A DNA stretch of 64,000 nt, from positions 11,773,019-11,837,018 of the forward strand of contig OX291546.1 in assembly GCA_946406115.1 (NCBI GenBank), written 5' to 3'. The notes under the pieces were generated by a model. It saw only the letters and a program-made list of their open reading frames with translations, was not told the origin of the DNA and did no database searches. The position numbers were made by a program, and so were the translations under genes. This DNA comes from Apoda limacodes (lineage: Eukaryota > Arthropoda > Insecta > Lepidoptera > Limacodidae). Below, piece by piece: positions 1 through 10,404 of this stretch. Positions within the stretch are counted from its first letter, which is position 1, and every line of letters starts with the position of its first letter.

Positions 1-362
1 TTAATATCGCAAAAGCACCAAAAATTTTAAGAAAGATATATGATATATCTTATCATAATTTAATAGTAATTTTTAGCCCTCCTGTCAATTCCTAATCTCT
101 TCTTCTTCTTCTTCATCTCATATCTTATTATTGACTTTTTATATTTCGACCAACACTGGCAGGCATGTATATTATTCTATCCTCGTTCTTAAATCAACCA
201 CTTACTTTTCTAAATGTGGAGGTTTACGACCAGAAACATTATATATAACCCATTTAGTCCAGTAAGGTAACTCTCGACGCTCAATATCAATTTCGCTGCA
301 ATTTTGGCATCAAACAAACCACTTATAATGTATTTTGAGGCCTCAATATCAAATGTAATTCT
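1..362. other. intergenic, nothing recognised
   Basis: AT-rich sequence with a short CTT/TTC microsatellite near 100-115. No coding, RNA or transposon signal was recognised. Confidence 0.4.
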
Positions 363-560
363 GGGCTGTGGAATGAGTTCCCTGCCAAGGTTTTCTCTAA
401 GGACTACAGTATGGGGTTCTTCAAAAAAGAAGTTATTGGATTTTTGAAATGTCGGCAACGCGCGAGTGATACCCCTGGTGTTACAAGCGTCAATAGGCCA
501 CAGTGACCGCTTACCATCAGGCGGACCATGTGCTTGTTTGCTACCTTAGTGGTATAAAAC
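363..560 (+). mobile_element. CR1-like non-LTR 3' end fragment
   Basis: The + strand reads the C-terminus of a CR1/Daphne-type LINE ORF2 (pattern LWNE-PAKVFSK followed by GFFKKEV and a C-RQRA tail), then a 3' tail with the phrase accatcaggcggacc and 'cttagtggtataaaa'. The same tail recurs at 12850-13360, 26872-27115, 28852-29005, 48170-48415, 53700-53785 and 55930-56135, so it is a high-copy family. Only the end is present, with no reverse transcriptase. The clade name is from memory. Confidence 0.7.
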
Positions 561-1336
561 AAAAAAAAAATACTTAATGTAATAATTGCAATATGTAAGT
601 TTTTAATTATATTGACTTAAGTAAGATATAATTAAAGATTGTCCTACGATTAGAATTGTAATTGTCGTCAAGAGTGCCCCCAGACAATTTAACTAGAAAA
701 GTGTCCTAACTTTAATGGTTTTAGAGCCACTGTCTATAATTTAGATTTTTTATTAAAACAATTACAGATATAGATATGCCTATACATTTACACTAATTAA
801 AAGAACATAACTAATTTAATTTAAATGGGTGTTGGTACATAATAGAAATACGACTAACACTTCAATAAAAATATTAAGTAATCATAGTAAAAATATTAAG
901 TAATCATAGTAAAAAGTAGAGTATCTAATTAAAATCAATTTTGTAACCTGTACTTGATGAAAATATCAGAGAATTTAATAAAATTTCTTAATCTCAGTAA
1001 TAAGAAATTGAAATTCTTAAGTAGATACTTGTCTACATCAATTTAGGGCGAAAAAATGGCTTCAGCGAGATGGCTTATATTGAAATCATAATTGAAAATA
1101 AAGTCTGTAGTGGTCCCAAGCCTTTTATAGAGAATTGTAATAATCTGGACCCCACGACACGGTGTTGACATGCTAATTTAAGTTTTAAGAGAGCAGGTGA
1201 ATTAAAGATAGAATTCATCAATAATAAATATAAATTTGATTAATCACCTTCGTAATTCATACCGATCGGATACTCCTAATAAATGGATAGAAAGGAGATC
1301 AATGAAGTATGAAGTAAGTGAGGGGCCCGGATGTCC
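561..1336. other. intergenic, nothing recognised
   Basis: AT-rich. A short direct duplication (ataaaaatattaagtaatcatagt) is seen at 866-913. No gene or transposon end was recognised. Confidence 0.4.
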
Positions 1337-1735
1337 TCACCGGGGTTCGATTAATATGGTTGTACCTACGTCATAAGGCGTAAATCGCAGTGGGATCCTA
1401 AAATCATCAACACAAAGAAAAATAATTACTCGTTCAATACGACCGATTCGTAAAGTAGCAGATAACCAGGAGGTTAAAATATATGGAGAATATCGATCGA
1501 TTATTTTCAGTTTATTGATATAAATGTCGTAGGGTGCGAGAGGGATAGTAGAGTAGGCTCCGCGCCGCTTACGACGAGCCTTCAATGTGTAAATTAATCG
1601 AAGCTGTATAATCGAGTCACAAAGAAGCGGAGAAACTAGTTCGGCAGGTAAAGAGTTTAGTAGAATCGGGTGACGATTTCGATATGATTGTTCGATTATT
1701 ACTATAAAGTAACTGGCCACTAAAATGCGAAGCAC
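1337..1735 (-). other. unclassified 132-codon open frame
   Basis: An open frame on the - strand, relatively long for AT-rich DNA, rich in Ile, Arg and Leu. No domain, signal peptide or start context was recognised, and it has no homologue elsewhere in the window. It could be chance or a relic of a mobile element. It is listed because the local base usage differs from the surrounding AT-rich DNA. Confidence 0.15.
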
Positions 1736-2461
1736 GTGGGTACACGTGGAAGTAAAATAAAGAAGAAATTAACTGGCGCCACAATCCCTAGACACGCCAC
1801 GTGTTCAGGCCGCGTCTATCGGGGGGGAGGGGAGAACGGTTATAAGCGATAGGCGTCAGTTGCGGCACCCTTTTCCACTGTCGTCGTACCGAGAGGCTGG
1901 CCGTGCTCGAGATTCCTGAGGAAGCGGGAAGGACAGGACGAACAAAGATTTGAAGAAATTTAATACCGACGCCGTGCACGTTTCGCCTACATCAAATATC
2001 AGTAAGTGTCTTTTGTGAGAACTGAGGCTAGCAATGTCAACTTATTATTGATGGGTTTGTACTATGGGGCTTTGTGAGGGACTTCCTTTATACCATGGCG
2101 TAAGGACTGTGTAAGGGACCGTGTAAGATGCCACCTTGGTTAAAGTGAAGGGTTGGTTGGGGAAAATTGAAAGTGGTTGACTTTTTGGTTGGGATTCTAG
2201 TTGTAAATTTGGAGTAGAGAAGGGAAAAAACCCTTGCTTATTAAAAATGCAGAGGTAGTTTGTTGACATTGTTGGCTATGTACTCTTAAAGGAAAAGAGA
2301 TTGCCGATTTCTGCAGAAAATTTAGTGGAGAAAAGGGCTCCTGCCGGGATCGGCGTCTCTTAACATGATGTTGTAAATTTTGTGATACTTTGTGGGAAGA
2401 AACCCCGTAATTAGGCTCTGATCTGATTAGTTAAGAAATCGTTTAAGATTAGGGTTAAGGT
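1736..2461. other. intergenic, unassigned
   Basis: Mixed-composition sequence, locally GC-rich at 1785-1985 and including a run of G at about 1820-1830. The string aactggcgcc near 1771 resembles an insect LTR-retroelement primer-binding site, but no LTR pair or gag/pol was found. No gene recognised. Confidence 0.3.
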
Positions 2462-2920
2462 CAGGCAACCCTTGTGTAAATCCTGTCCTGTGTATATGTA
2501 TATCTTATTGATGAAAGCCCTACGCAAGTCCTAAGCATCGACTTCGCGCTTTGATCGGACTCGAGGTGACGGGGCATGCTTACATGACTTGGCAGGCAAC
2601 CCTTGTGTAAATCCTGTCCTGTGTATATGTATATCTTATTGATGAAAGCCCTACGCAAGTCCTGAGCATCGACTTCGCGCTTTGATCGGACTCGAGGTGA
2701 CGGGGCATGCTTACATGACTTGGCAGGCAACCCTTGTGTAAATCCTGTCCTGTGTATATGTATATCTTATTGATGAAAGCCCTACGCAAGTCCTGAGCAT
2801 CGACTTCGCGCTTTGATCGGACTCGAGGTGACGGGGCATGCTTACATGACTTGGCAGGCAACCCTTGTGTGAATCCTGTCCTGTGTATATGTATCTTCAT
2901 TGATGAAAATCCTACACGCT
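2462..2920. repeat. 131-bp tandem repeat, 3.5 copies
   Basis: Unit starts (caggcaaccc) fall at 2462, 2593, 2724 and 2855, exactly 131 bp apart. The first three units are nearly identical. The fourth stops after about 60 bp and its end is diverged (gtatcttcattgatgaaaatcc instead of gtatatcttattgatgaaagcc). The near identity implies recent amplification. Open frames across it arise only because 131 is not a multiple of 3 and are not a gene. Confidence 0.95.
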
Positions 2921-3709
2921 TTGGTAGACGCTCATTAGAATGGTACAGTTATGTTACATGTAATTGATGGTTATGTTAATGATATCTCTATATCCGCTAC
3001 TTACTATCTCAATCATTTTAGTCCCGATGTCTTGTTGCGTTGCGGTATGGGTGACCCCCAAAGCAAGCAGACCCTTGGTAGATAGAGGTAGGTGAGGACG
3101 GGGCAATCACAGTAGGGGTTCTTCAAGCGGGGTCTGGCTTGTTATAAGATTAGGGAAGATTGGGGCTTGATGTTAGAGACATACTAGGATAACTGCAGGC
3201 TTCAGGAATCTAAGGGTGTGAGGGGGCTGATAAAACCTAAATCTGGGTTGGCTCCAGTTCCACCCTTCACCGGCGTCGAGTGGGGAAGCTGAACTGTTAG
3301 ATGCCGTTTAGGTAATGGGTGGCTAAAATTTAATGTGGGATTTTTAACCCAATCTCCTTAAGGAATCCATAGATAAATAGTACCTCCACTCCACCCATTA
3401 TTGCGACGGATAGATTTGGAAAGCTAAGTATTATTGTGTTCATATTTAAATATTTGTTTCCTGTGTAAAAATAAACGTAAACCTCATATGTTTTTCAGAG
3501 CCGCGACATTAATCTAGAGAGTCTAATTTTTAATTAGACTATCTAAGCTTTATTTTATTGCTTTATACTGTTTAATTTATGTTTTGACTAAGCCATTTAA
3601 GATAAAGATGACAGAACTTCAACATTGACCAAACTTTATTAACAGGCTATGAGGTGACGTTAGTGGGTCAGGATTTGTTCTATTCTTCGCCATGAATCAC
3701 CCCGTTGAA
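2921..3709. other. intergenic, nothing recognised
   Basis: Locally G-rich at 3050-3300. A short palindrome (agtctaatt...aattagact) lies near 3526. No gene or transposon recognised. Confidence 0.35.
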
Positions 3710-3786
3710 GACGTATTAGTATAATCATACACAATTCTCTACTAACTGATGAGGCTCTGAATTGTTGTATGGAAAGCCGAAACGTT
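3710..3786 (+). ncRNA. candidate type III hammerhead ribozyme
   Basis: All core elements are present in the right order. Stem III 5' strand GACGT (3710-3714) is followed by the cleavage-site base A at 3715 (a GUA triplet). Stem I is TTAGTA (3716-3721) with TACTAA (3740-3745). The core CTGATGA is at 3746-3752. Stem II is GGCT (3753-3756) with AGCC (3775-3778). GAAA is at 3779-3782, and CGTT closes stem III. The 10.1-11.1 pair is G-C and 15.1-16.1 is A-U, as required. Stem III has four Watson-Crick pairs plus one G-U. Self-cleavage is expected after 3715. No retroelement coding sequence is adjacent. Loop-loop contacts cannot be judged by eye. Confidence 0.72.
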
Positions 3787-5219
3787 AAGTTCTAAACACT
3801 CAGAAAGGGCTAACCCTTACTTGATCTGGCTAATGCGCCGGGTCCTGAGTGTGGATATGTCTTCCTTACAATCCACCTTAAACATATTTATTGTGTGTCA
3901 AACTAGGTGTTCTGTCGCCTTAATTACTCTGATGAACAATTCACCACTTAACCATGTGCGTAATCGCACACCTATTTTATTATTTCTTGTGAACTTAGCT
4001 TGCACGGCATATGTTTCGGGCGAGTATAGCTTCTCCGGACTAGCGGCTATTTAAACTTAAGGAGCCTCGGGTTCGAACCGACCGATCGTAGGTTATATTC
4101 AAATAATAACGAGATGGTCCCTTTAGTTCCGTAGTTAGTCATAGTAGTAAGGATAAATACATGGTCGTCTGGTTGTTTGCCACCTCCGCAGCGTTATAAA
4201 TGTAGGAGTTGGCGGGGAGCACTACTTACCTATCCTAAAGAACAGTTTAAGGCACGGTGTACGAAGGATAAAGGTTATCTATTAACTCAATTACTAAATG
4301 ACAGGAGGGCGAAGCCACAAGGTAAGCTAGTTTGATTAAACCTATCTACGAGTCTGTCAGGAGTTGGTCGTTATATACCTTCCTTGTTAAAGGTTCCAAG
4401 ACGTCAGTCAGATAATAAGTACGATACAATTGACAACCGCTTAAGGCCAGACGGTACCCTAGGCCCTTAAGGCTATTCAAATTCAAGTTATACATAATTA
4501 ATTTTCAATATTCATTTTAGCGATCAAGTAGGAACAACCTAGTGTATGAGTTAGGCGAGCGTTAGGTTTTGTCTCAATTTTATAGTTTTGTTTTCATAAA
4601 CTTTATATTCTAGTGTAGATAATCGCCATAGCTTGTAACCATAAACTCAATTTTAGATCTAAGAACGAAATTCGTACTGACCGGGTCGCGAGATACTAAA
4701 CCAAAACCGAACCAACGTAAATTAGTCGAAGGAAGGTCGAGTAACACGATTAGACTCTGTACCTGCGCAGAAGACTAAAATGTGAACTCTGCGCACCCAC
4801 GTGACCACGAGACGCCAGCTGGGCACTTCGACGCACAGGCAAATGTATGGAAAGTCTGACCGGTTAGTCTTTAATTGGCCGAAGGGATAATTCGGTGGCG
4901 GGCCCAATAATTCTGAATAGAACAACTTACGAACCCTTAAGGAATGGTTGTATATGTGAATTTTCCTGGATGATTCCCAGTTAGGGTTACCCGTAAACGA
5001 CCTGGAAACTAGGATTGGTAGATTTAGATAGACTTCCATACTAAATCGTCCGCCCTTAGCGCCCTCTATAAGACCTCCTCAATATCTCCATTATTAGACA
5101 GTTAGCTAAGATATCGATCGACCGAGTAATTCCACGATTATTACACAGATGGCGTGAGTTTCAGTGGTAAAATAATAATCATGAATGTATGTGGATTTCT
5201 GGATACCTACGGTTAGGAC
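3787..5219. other. intergenic, unassigned
   Basis: About 1.4 kb with short open frames on both strands (3821-4054 + and 4722-5039 -), neither matching a known domain. Composition is less AT-rich than the window average. No transposon ends recognised. Confidence 0.3.
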
Positions 5220-6140
5220 TATGTTATAACTTTATTTAAAGGGTAGGCTGTAGATGTATTTCAGGGTTACATTTACTTCTAATTTGTTAGTTTGTCTTTA
5301 CGGCGATTCTACATATATTATTATAAGATTAGATTAGAAGAGAAGCTAGTAAGGATAGTGGTAGTCTTTTTATATACTTAGATTGCCTTTGGGGTGGCTT
5401 CTCGAATACCATTACGACTTTATAATTTCACTTAGGGGTTGTTAACGGGTTGTCAACAGGCTCTTTATGCAATTACTAAACTTATCGGTCAGTCTGTGGT
5501 GCATTCTTAAGTGTTATTGAGAGGGTTGTGTAATTTACGTAAGGGCCAGGCCGCGAGTATATTCGTTTTTATCTATATATATATTCAATCTGTTAGTTCA
5601 TCCGTATGGTGACCTTTCATATTACATTACAGTTTTATAACTTCGCTTAAGAGATCGATAGCTAGTCTACTAATAATTTATCTATGTACTTAATAGGTCC
5701 GCTTGTCTCCCTAATGCCTTATATATGTTGTTATTAGTTCCGACCTTCACTTAAGCGCAAGCTAGAGAACTGGTGACAGGTTAGTTGTGTAGGTTATAGG
5801 TTAATTAAGGGATCAATAGCGTACCTGCTAATAATTTATTTAGTTATTAAATAGGTCTGTCTGTCTCTTAAATGATTTTGTTATATTATAAGTGTATAAA
5901 TTTAGTTAAGGGGAAGCCAGTGAGCTTATTAGTGGTTAGTACTTTCATATGTCTAAGGGTTCTTCCTTTTAAGGTGATTTTCCTACATTACTATGAGGTT
6001 ACAAGTTTACTTAAGGGCAAGATAACTAGTGTATCGATGGACTACTTACCGTTTAAGAGTTCTCCTTTAAGGCGATTTCATACATTACTATAGGATTACG
6101 ACTTCACTTAAGGGGTATGCGGTCATAGTCGTTATAACTT
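5220..6140. repeat. degenerate tandem array, unit about 100-150 bp
   Basis: A recurring phrase (tacattactataggattac, then acttcacttaaggg, then a block ending ctttaaggcgattt) appears in diverged form near 5225, 5300, 5410, 5630, 5745, 5800, 5990 and 6085. Two neighbouring units (from about 5988 and 6085) are about 97 bp apart. Others are longer because of an extra block 'ctaataatttat...aataggtc' seen near 5670 and 5828. It looks like an old satellite. Confidence 0.6.
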
Positions 6141-6829
6141 CAAGGCCTATCGTGTTCGAGGGGTAACCGTGTTATTACGAGACATGTTCGGAGTTGTAAG
6201 GAGGTAGCTAGGCTGGTGAATAGGGTGACTTAGGCTAGGGTACTTCGACTACGTTAGGATAATAAATCGCATATATTTTAATCTGAAACTCGCATTTAGT
6301 AATTTAAATTCTGGTCTAATGCTAATCAGGACTTAGTGGTTCTGCGGTTAAGGATTAGTTATAGGCCATTGCTTTTAATGTAGGTATAATGTAAAATTAG
6401 GGTTTTGATTTTGTTCTTTCACACCTGGGACTGATTGAATCCATACCTCTTAGGATCTGGGGTTATTATCGGTCACAACGAGGGGTCCAAATAGACGATT
6501 ACGCCATTAGACGATCACAGCCAAATAAAATATTAGCTTTCTTTAATAATAACATTAACGGTTACAAAATACTATTAACATTTCTTTATAATAATAGAGA
6601 CAACAATATGTTAGAATTACACATGTCTTCACGTATTCAAATTGGCGAGTACGTCGGTATACTCCACGTGAGTTCAAATTTATAATTTTATTATTTTTAT
6701 AAACGGTGGGGGGGGGGTTTCTACAAGTCTCCTCAATTTGCTGACGACAGATTAAAGATTATCAGTTATCTTTATAAAGCAGATATTCGATTTTATGAAT
6801 TGAATTAATATCGTATTGATTTTTTGTAA
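6141..6829. other. intergenic, nothing recognised
   Basis: Continues the unassigned composition of 3800-5200, then becomes AT-rich. A G run lies near 6708. No gene recognised. Confidence 0.35.
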
Positions 6830-7290
6830 TTTTTTAGGGTTCCGTACCCAAAGGGTAATTAGCGGAACCCTCTAACTAAGACTTCGTTGTCCGTCCATCT
6901 GTACGTCCGTCCTTCCGTCTGTCACCAGGTTGTATCACATGAACTGTGATACTTCGACAGTTGAAATTTTTACTGAAGATATATTTCTATTGCTGCTAAA
7001 ACAACAAATACTAAAACACAGATTAAAATAAATATTTAAGGGGGCTCCCATACAACAAACGTGATTTTTTTGGTCGATTTTGCTCGATAACGGCAACAGG
7101 TAGACGCTTAAAATTTTCACAGAATATTTAGTTACATAGTCACTTTAAAAATAAATTATTTAATTAAAATAAAACAATTATTTAAGGGGAGTTACCATAC
7201 AACAAACGTGATTTTTTTGCCGTTTTTATAGATAATGGTACGAAACCCTTCGTGCACGAGTCCAACTCGCACTTAGCCGATTTTTTATTT
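6830..7290. repeat. dispersed repeat (ggttccgtaccc ... actcgcacttagccga type)
   Basis: Begins tagggttccgtaccc and ends cgagtccaactcgcactta-gccgatttttt. Internally it has two diverged copies of 'cccatacaacaaacgtgattttttt' (near 7050 and 7195). A second copy with the same two end signatures is at 14320-14880, and partial 5' ends are near 38640-38690 and 48925-49020. A non-autonomous element is likely, but its class was not determined. Confidence 0.65.
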
Positions 7291-8390
7291 ATAACTTAAC
7301 CTGTAATAGACCCTGAAAGTGTGACGTTATTTTAGGTAATAACAAATTCCAATGCAGGTATATATTACACTTGTTTATTTATATCCAAACCACAGAACAA
7401 AGTATGGAAACGTCAAATTCCCTCTGAATTGTGGCGTAACTACTTTTACCGTCTATTTGAATTAAAAAGCATTTTGAGCAAAATACTTTTTTGTTTCTAA
7501 TCTTTTCTTTATTTTAATAATATGGCAAACAGCATACGGTCCGCCTAACGTTGAGTGGTTACTGTATTGTATGTATGGATCTGGTGGATGCTACTTCATT
7601 TCCATACCTACTTTTATTTCCATAACGAGATAGTAAGAGCCCAGTACATCAAGATAATAGCACTTCACTGTAATAGTAGAAATTCACATTCGGCACTCTG
7701 TAATAGTGCGTGTTTCAGACAGGGCTCTAATTTATCACCATTCCTTCGAACTTGGTACGAAAATGGTGATTCCTCATTCGACAGTGGAAAATGGTAATAA
7801 AAATAACTAAACTGTCTACTTTCCGGATACATAAGTTAGTAATAAGGAGCACTGGTGCGGTGCGGTGCCAGATTTTGGCAAATATGAGTGCACTTATTTG
7901 AAGACATTTGTGGTGTTTGTGCAAATGAAGAAATGCTGTAATACCCGTCCCGTCACACACTTCTTTTAATATATTGTGGTGGACCTAGACGTACCTAGAA
8001 GGTATTAGTCTCTGGTTAGATGTCTGGCTTAATATTGCGAGTATAAGGTTAATTTGAATAGATGAAAATCTTGTCGAAGTTTGTCGCTCGTACTTGGAGT
8101 TCAGCCCTAAAGAACTAAATAATTTTCATTAAAGGACGTATAAGGTTTGTCCATTGAGATCTGGTCACTCCCATCCATTTACATTATTTGTGCTAAAATG
8201 TGATTTTAATTCCTCAATACAAAGGTTAATGTTACGTGTGGTAGTAAAAATGGCGTTTAACCATTGTACAAAACTATATCTTAATTCCATGAGGAATAAA
8301 TAGATCGAAAATTCCGCGGTTATTTCTGGTGGGACATAAAGCACGAAGTCGTTTCTTTTATTTATTTATTTTGTAGCTGGTAGCACCATG
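7291..8390. other. intergenic, nothing recognised
   Basis: Contains a short CR1-like tail scrap near 7525-7550 (cggtccgcct) and an imperfect repeat of 'cactctgtaatagt' at 7660-7705. No coding exon recognised. Confidence 0.35.
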
Positions 8391-8656
8391 GGTAAAGTTA
8401 GGGTTGCCGGACAGACCAGTCAGTTTAGCCGGACATTTAGGTAAAAAGGCCGGACATCTTTTTCGTTTATCATTATATGTATAATCATTCAATGTTCAGG
8501 CGTGCGGAGCGGAAACCAATACCAGACACATTGAAAAAAAATTTAATCCTAACAAAAGCCTGACAGGCCGGACACTGACTTATTTGGCCAGACATGCAAA
8601 CAAAAAGCCTGACTGTGTCCGGTTTTACCCGGACGCCTGGCAATCCTAGGTAAAGT
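8391..8656. mobile_element. hAT-type MITE, 250 bp
   Basis: The element spans 8399-8648 and is flanked by a perfect 8-bp target duplication GGTAAAGT (8391-8398 and 8649-8656). Inverted ends are TAGGGTTGCCGG on the left and the complement of TAGGATTGCCAGG on the right. Subterminal 'ccggaca' motifs are repeated on both sides. An 8-bp duplication is the hallmark of hAT transposase. There is no coding capacity. Confidence 0.88.
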
Positions 8657-9680
8657 AGTAAAATTCTTAGACACTTGGTAATACTTAAGTCGATCTCTGC
8701 GAAACTTATGAGGCAATTCTATATTTTGTAGTTTTGTCTTTTTTTAAGGAGGCGCAAATTTTAAGTATCACTAGTCGACCATTACAATATGCACACAAAT
8801 TGTACAAATAAGTGTACAAAAGCGATGTCATACGCAAACTTTATGCATGGTAATCAACCATATCACTTGAAAGAAACATTATTTTTACGAAACATTGTAC
8901 CTACGTAACCAAAACCAAAAGTAGAAAGTTCTCAAGTCGATCGTAGATTTCTTTATGTATAAGTTTATACAGAGTAATCTGGTTTATACGATTTTTTTAT
9001 TAGATTAGAGAAATCTCTCCCTCCCTAAGCTTAAAGAAATAGGAGGTGATTTATTTTTCATCTACTAATTTTCCCTGTGAACCGATACAAAACCGAAACT
9101 GCGTACAGTTAACACAATAGCTATCTCATGTTTGGAGTATTTCATTAATTTTGATGAAAGTGAACAGGAGAAATTAATTTATGATATTTCACTGTCAAAT
9201 CAAATACTTAATGAAATGTTAGGCTCTTACAGATTATTTCTAAACGCAAAAGAAAATGTTTTAATTTACTAACATATAATTTAGTTTGCATTAAACGAAG
9301 TTAACTTAATGTAATTTATTAATTGCTTTAACTGAGTTCTCGAATATAAATTTTTACTAAAATATGAAACGGAAAGAAGTCGAATTCAGAAAATTACATG
9401 TTAGAATTTACAGAAAATGTAAATTAAATTGAAGACTCTTTCTAGCTACTTTGGGACTCGGACTAAACTTTCATTTAGTGCTTTCTATGAATAATTCAAA
9501 TAACAAAAGATTTAATTGCTGCTGTTTGTGATTTTTTTTTATTTATTTATTGTAGTTAAGAATATTTTTACATTTTATGTGAATGTATGTATAAATTCAA
9601 AATTTACACTTATAATAAATAATTGCGCTAAAATCTTGCGTCTCTTCATGACCAAATTATATCATCATCATTATATAATA
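8657..9680. other. intergenic, nothing recognised
   Basis: AT-rich; only spurious short frames. No gene or element ends recognised. Confidence 0.4.
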
Positions 9681-10404
9681 CTAGCTTTTGCCAGCGGCTT
9701 TGCCCGCCCTAAATTTGGTTATCGGCATAGGATTCTTACGGCAACTCCTCAATTATAAAAAAAAACACAGAAGGTAAAATATTTTTAAATAATACGTACC
9801 GCCCTTCCCCCTCATGACTGCCCGCCGGCCTCGCACATCATAAATGCGCGCGCAAAACTTGATAATTATTTTGCTGCCACGTTATTTTAAAACTGTGATA
9901 TCTCCTAAGATATTCATTGAAACCGAATGATGAACAGGACAATTTTGTTTTAAATTAAATGCTTGTGAGGAATAACGTATTAAAAATTAATATCATGTTT
10001 ATAAAAACACCTTCACAAATAATGCATTATTTTAGAACAAATATGGTTAGCATAAAAAAGGTTATAGTGAGCCAACCTTAAAATATAGACATATGCTATC
10101 CCGGTCTTTTTTTTAGAACTTTTATAGGGGAACAATACTGTCATACATGATTTTTGTGAAACTCTAACCGTTTACGAAGCGCTCGGAGCGGAAGCTCTCA
10201 AAAGGATAAATAAAACCCAATTTTGAAACATTTTTCATTAATGCTCCGCTCCTATTTGTGTTAGCGTGATGATATATAGCCGTCAGCCTTCCTCGATAAA
10301 TGGGCTATCATACAATGAAAGATTTTTTAAAATCCGACCAGTAGTTCATACAAACAAACAAACAAACAAACTCTTCAGCTTTATATATTAGTATAGAGTA
10401 TAGA
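9681..10404 (-). mobile_element. non-autonomous Helitron-like element
   Basis: Read on the - strand it starts A|TCTATAC at 10404, continues with ataaagctgaagagtttg and (gttt)n, and ends in a GC-rich hairpin region (gggcgggcaaagccgctggc) then CTAG|T at 9681. The TC start, CTAG end and insertion between A and T match Helitrons. The TCTATAC start is duplicated (also at 10397). It has no Rep/helicase coding. A copy of the same family at 30365-30910 has a verifiable empty site. Confidence 0.75.

Noticed and set aside
1750..1800. Possible LTR retroelement primer-binding site (aactggcgcc)
   Set aside because: No matching LTR pair, gag or pol was found on either side.
2461..2900. Two overlapping repeat-containing open frames on the - strand
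   Set aside because: They exist only because the 131-bp repeat lacks stops in some frames; there is no conserved domain or codon pattern.
7555..7960. Pair of opposite 77-80-codon frames
   Set aside because: No domain, no splice-site support, and adjacent to transposon scraps; judged chance.
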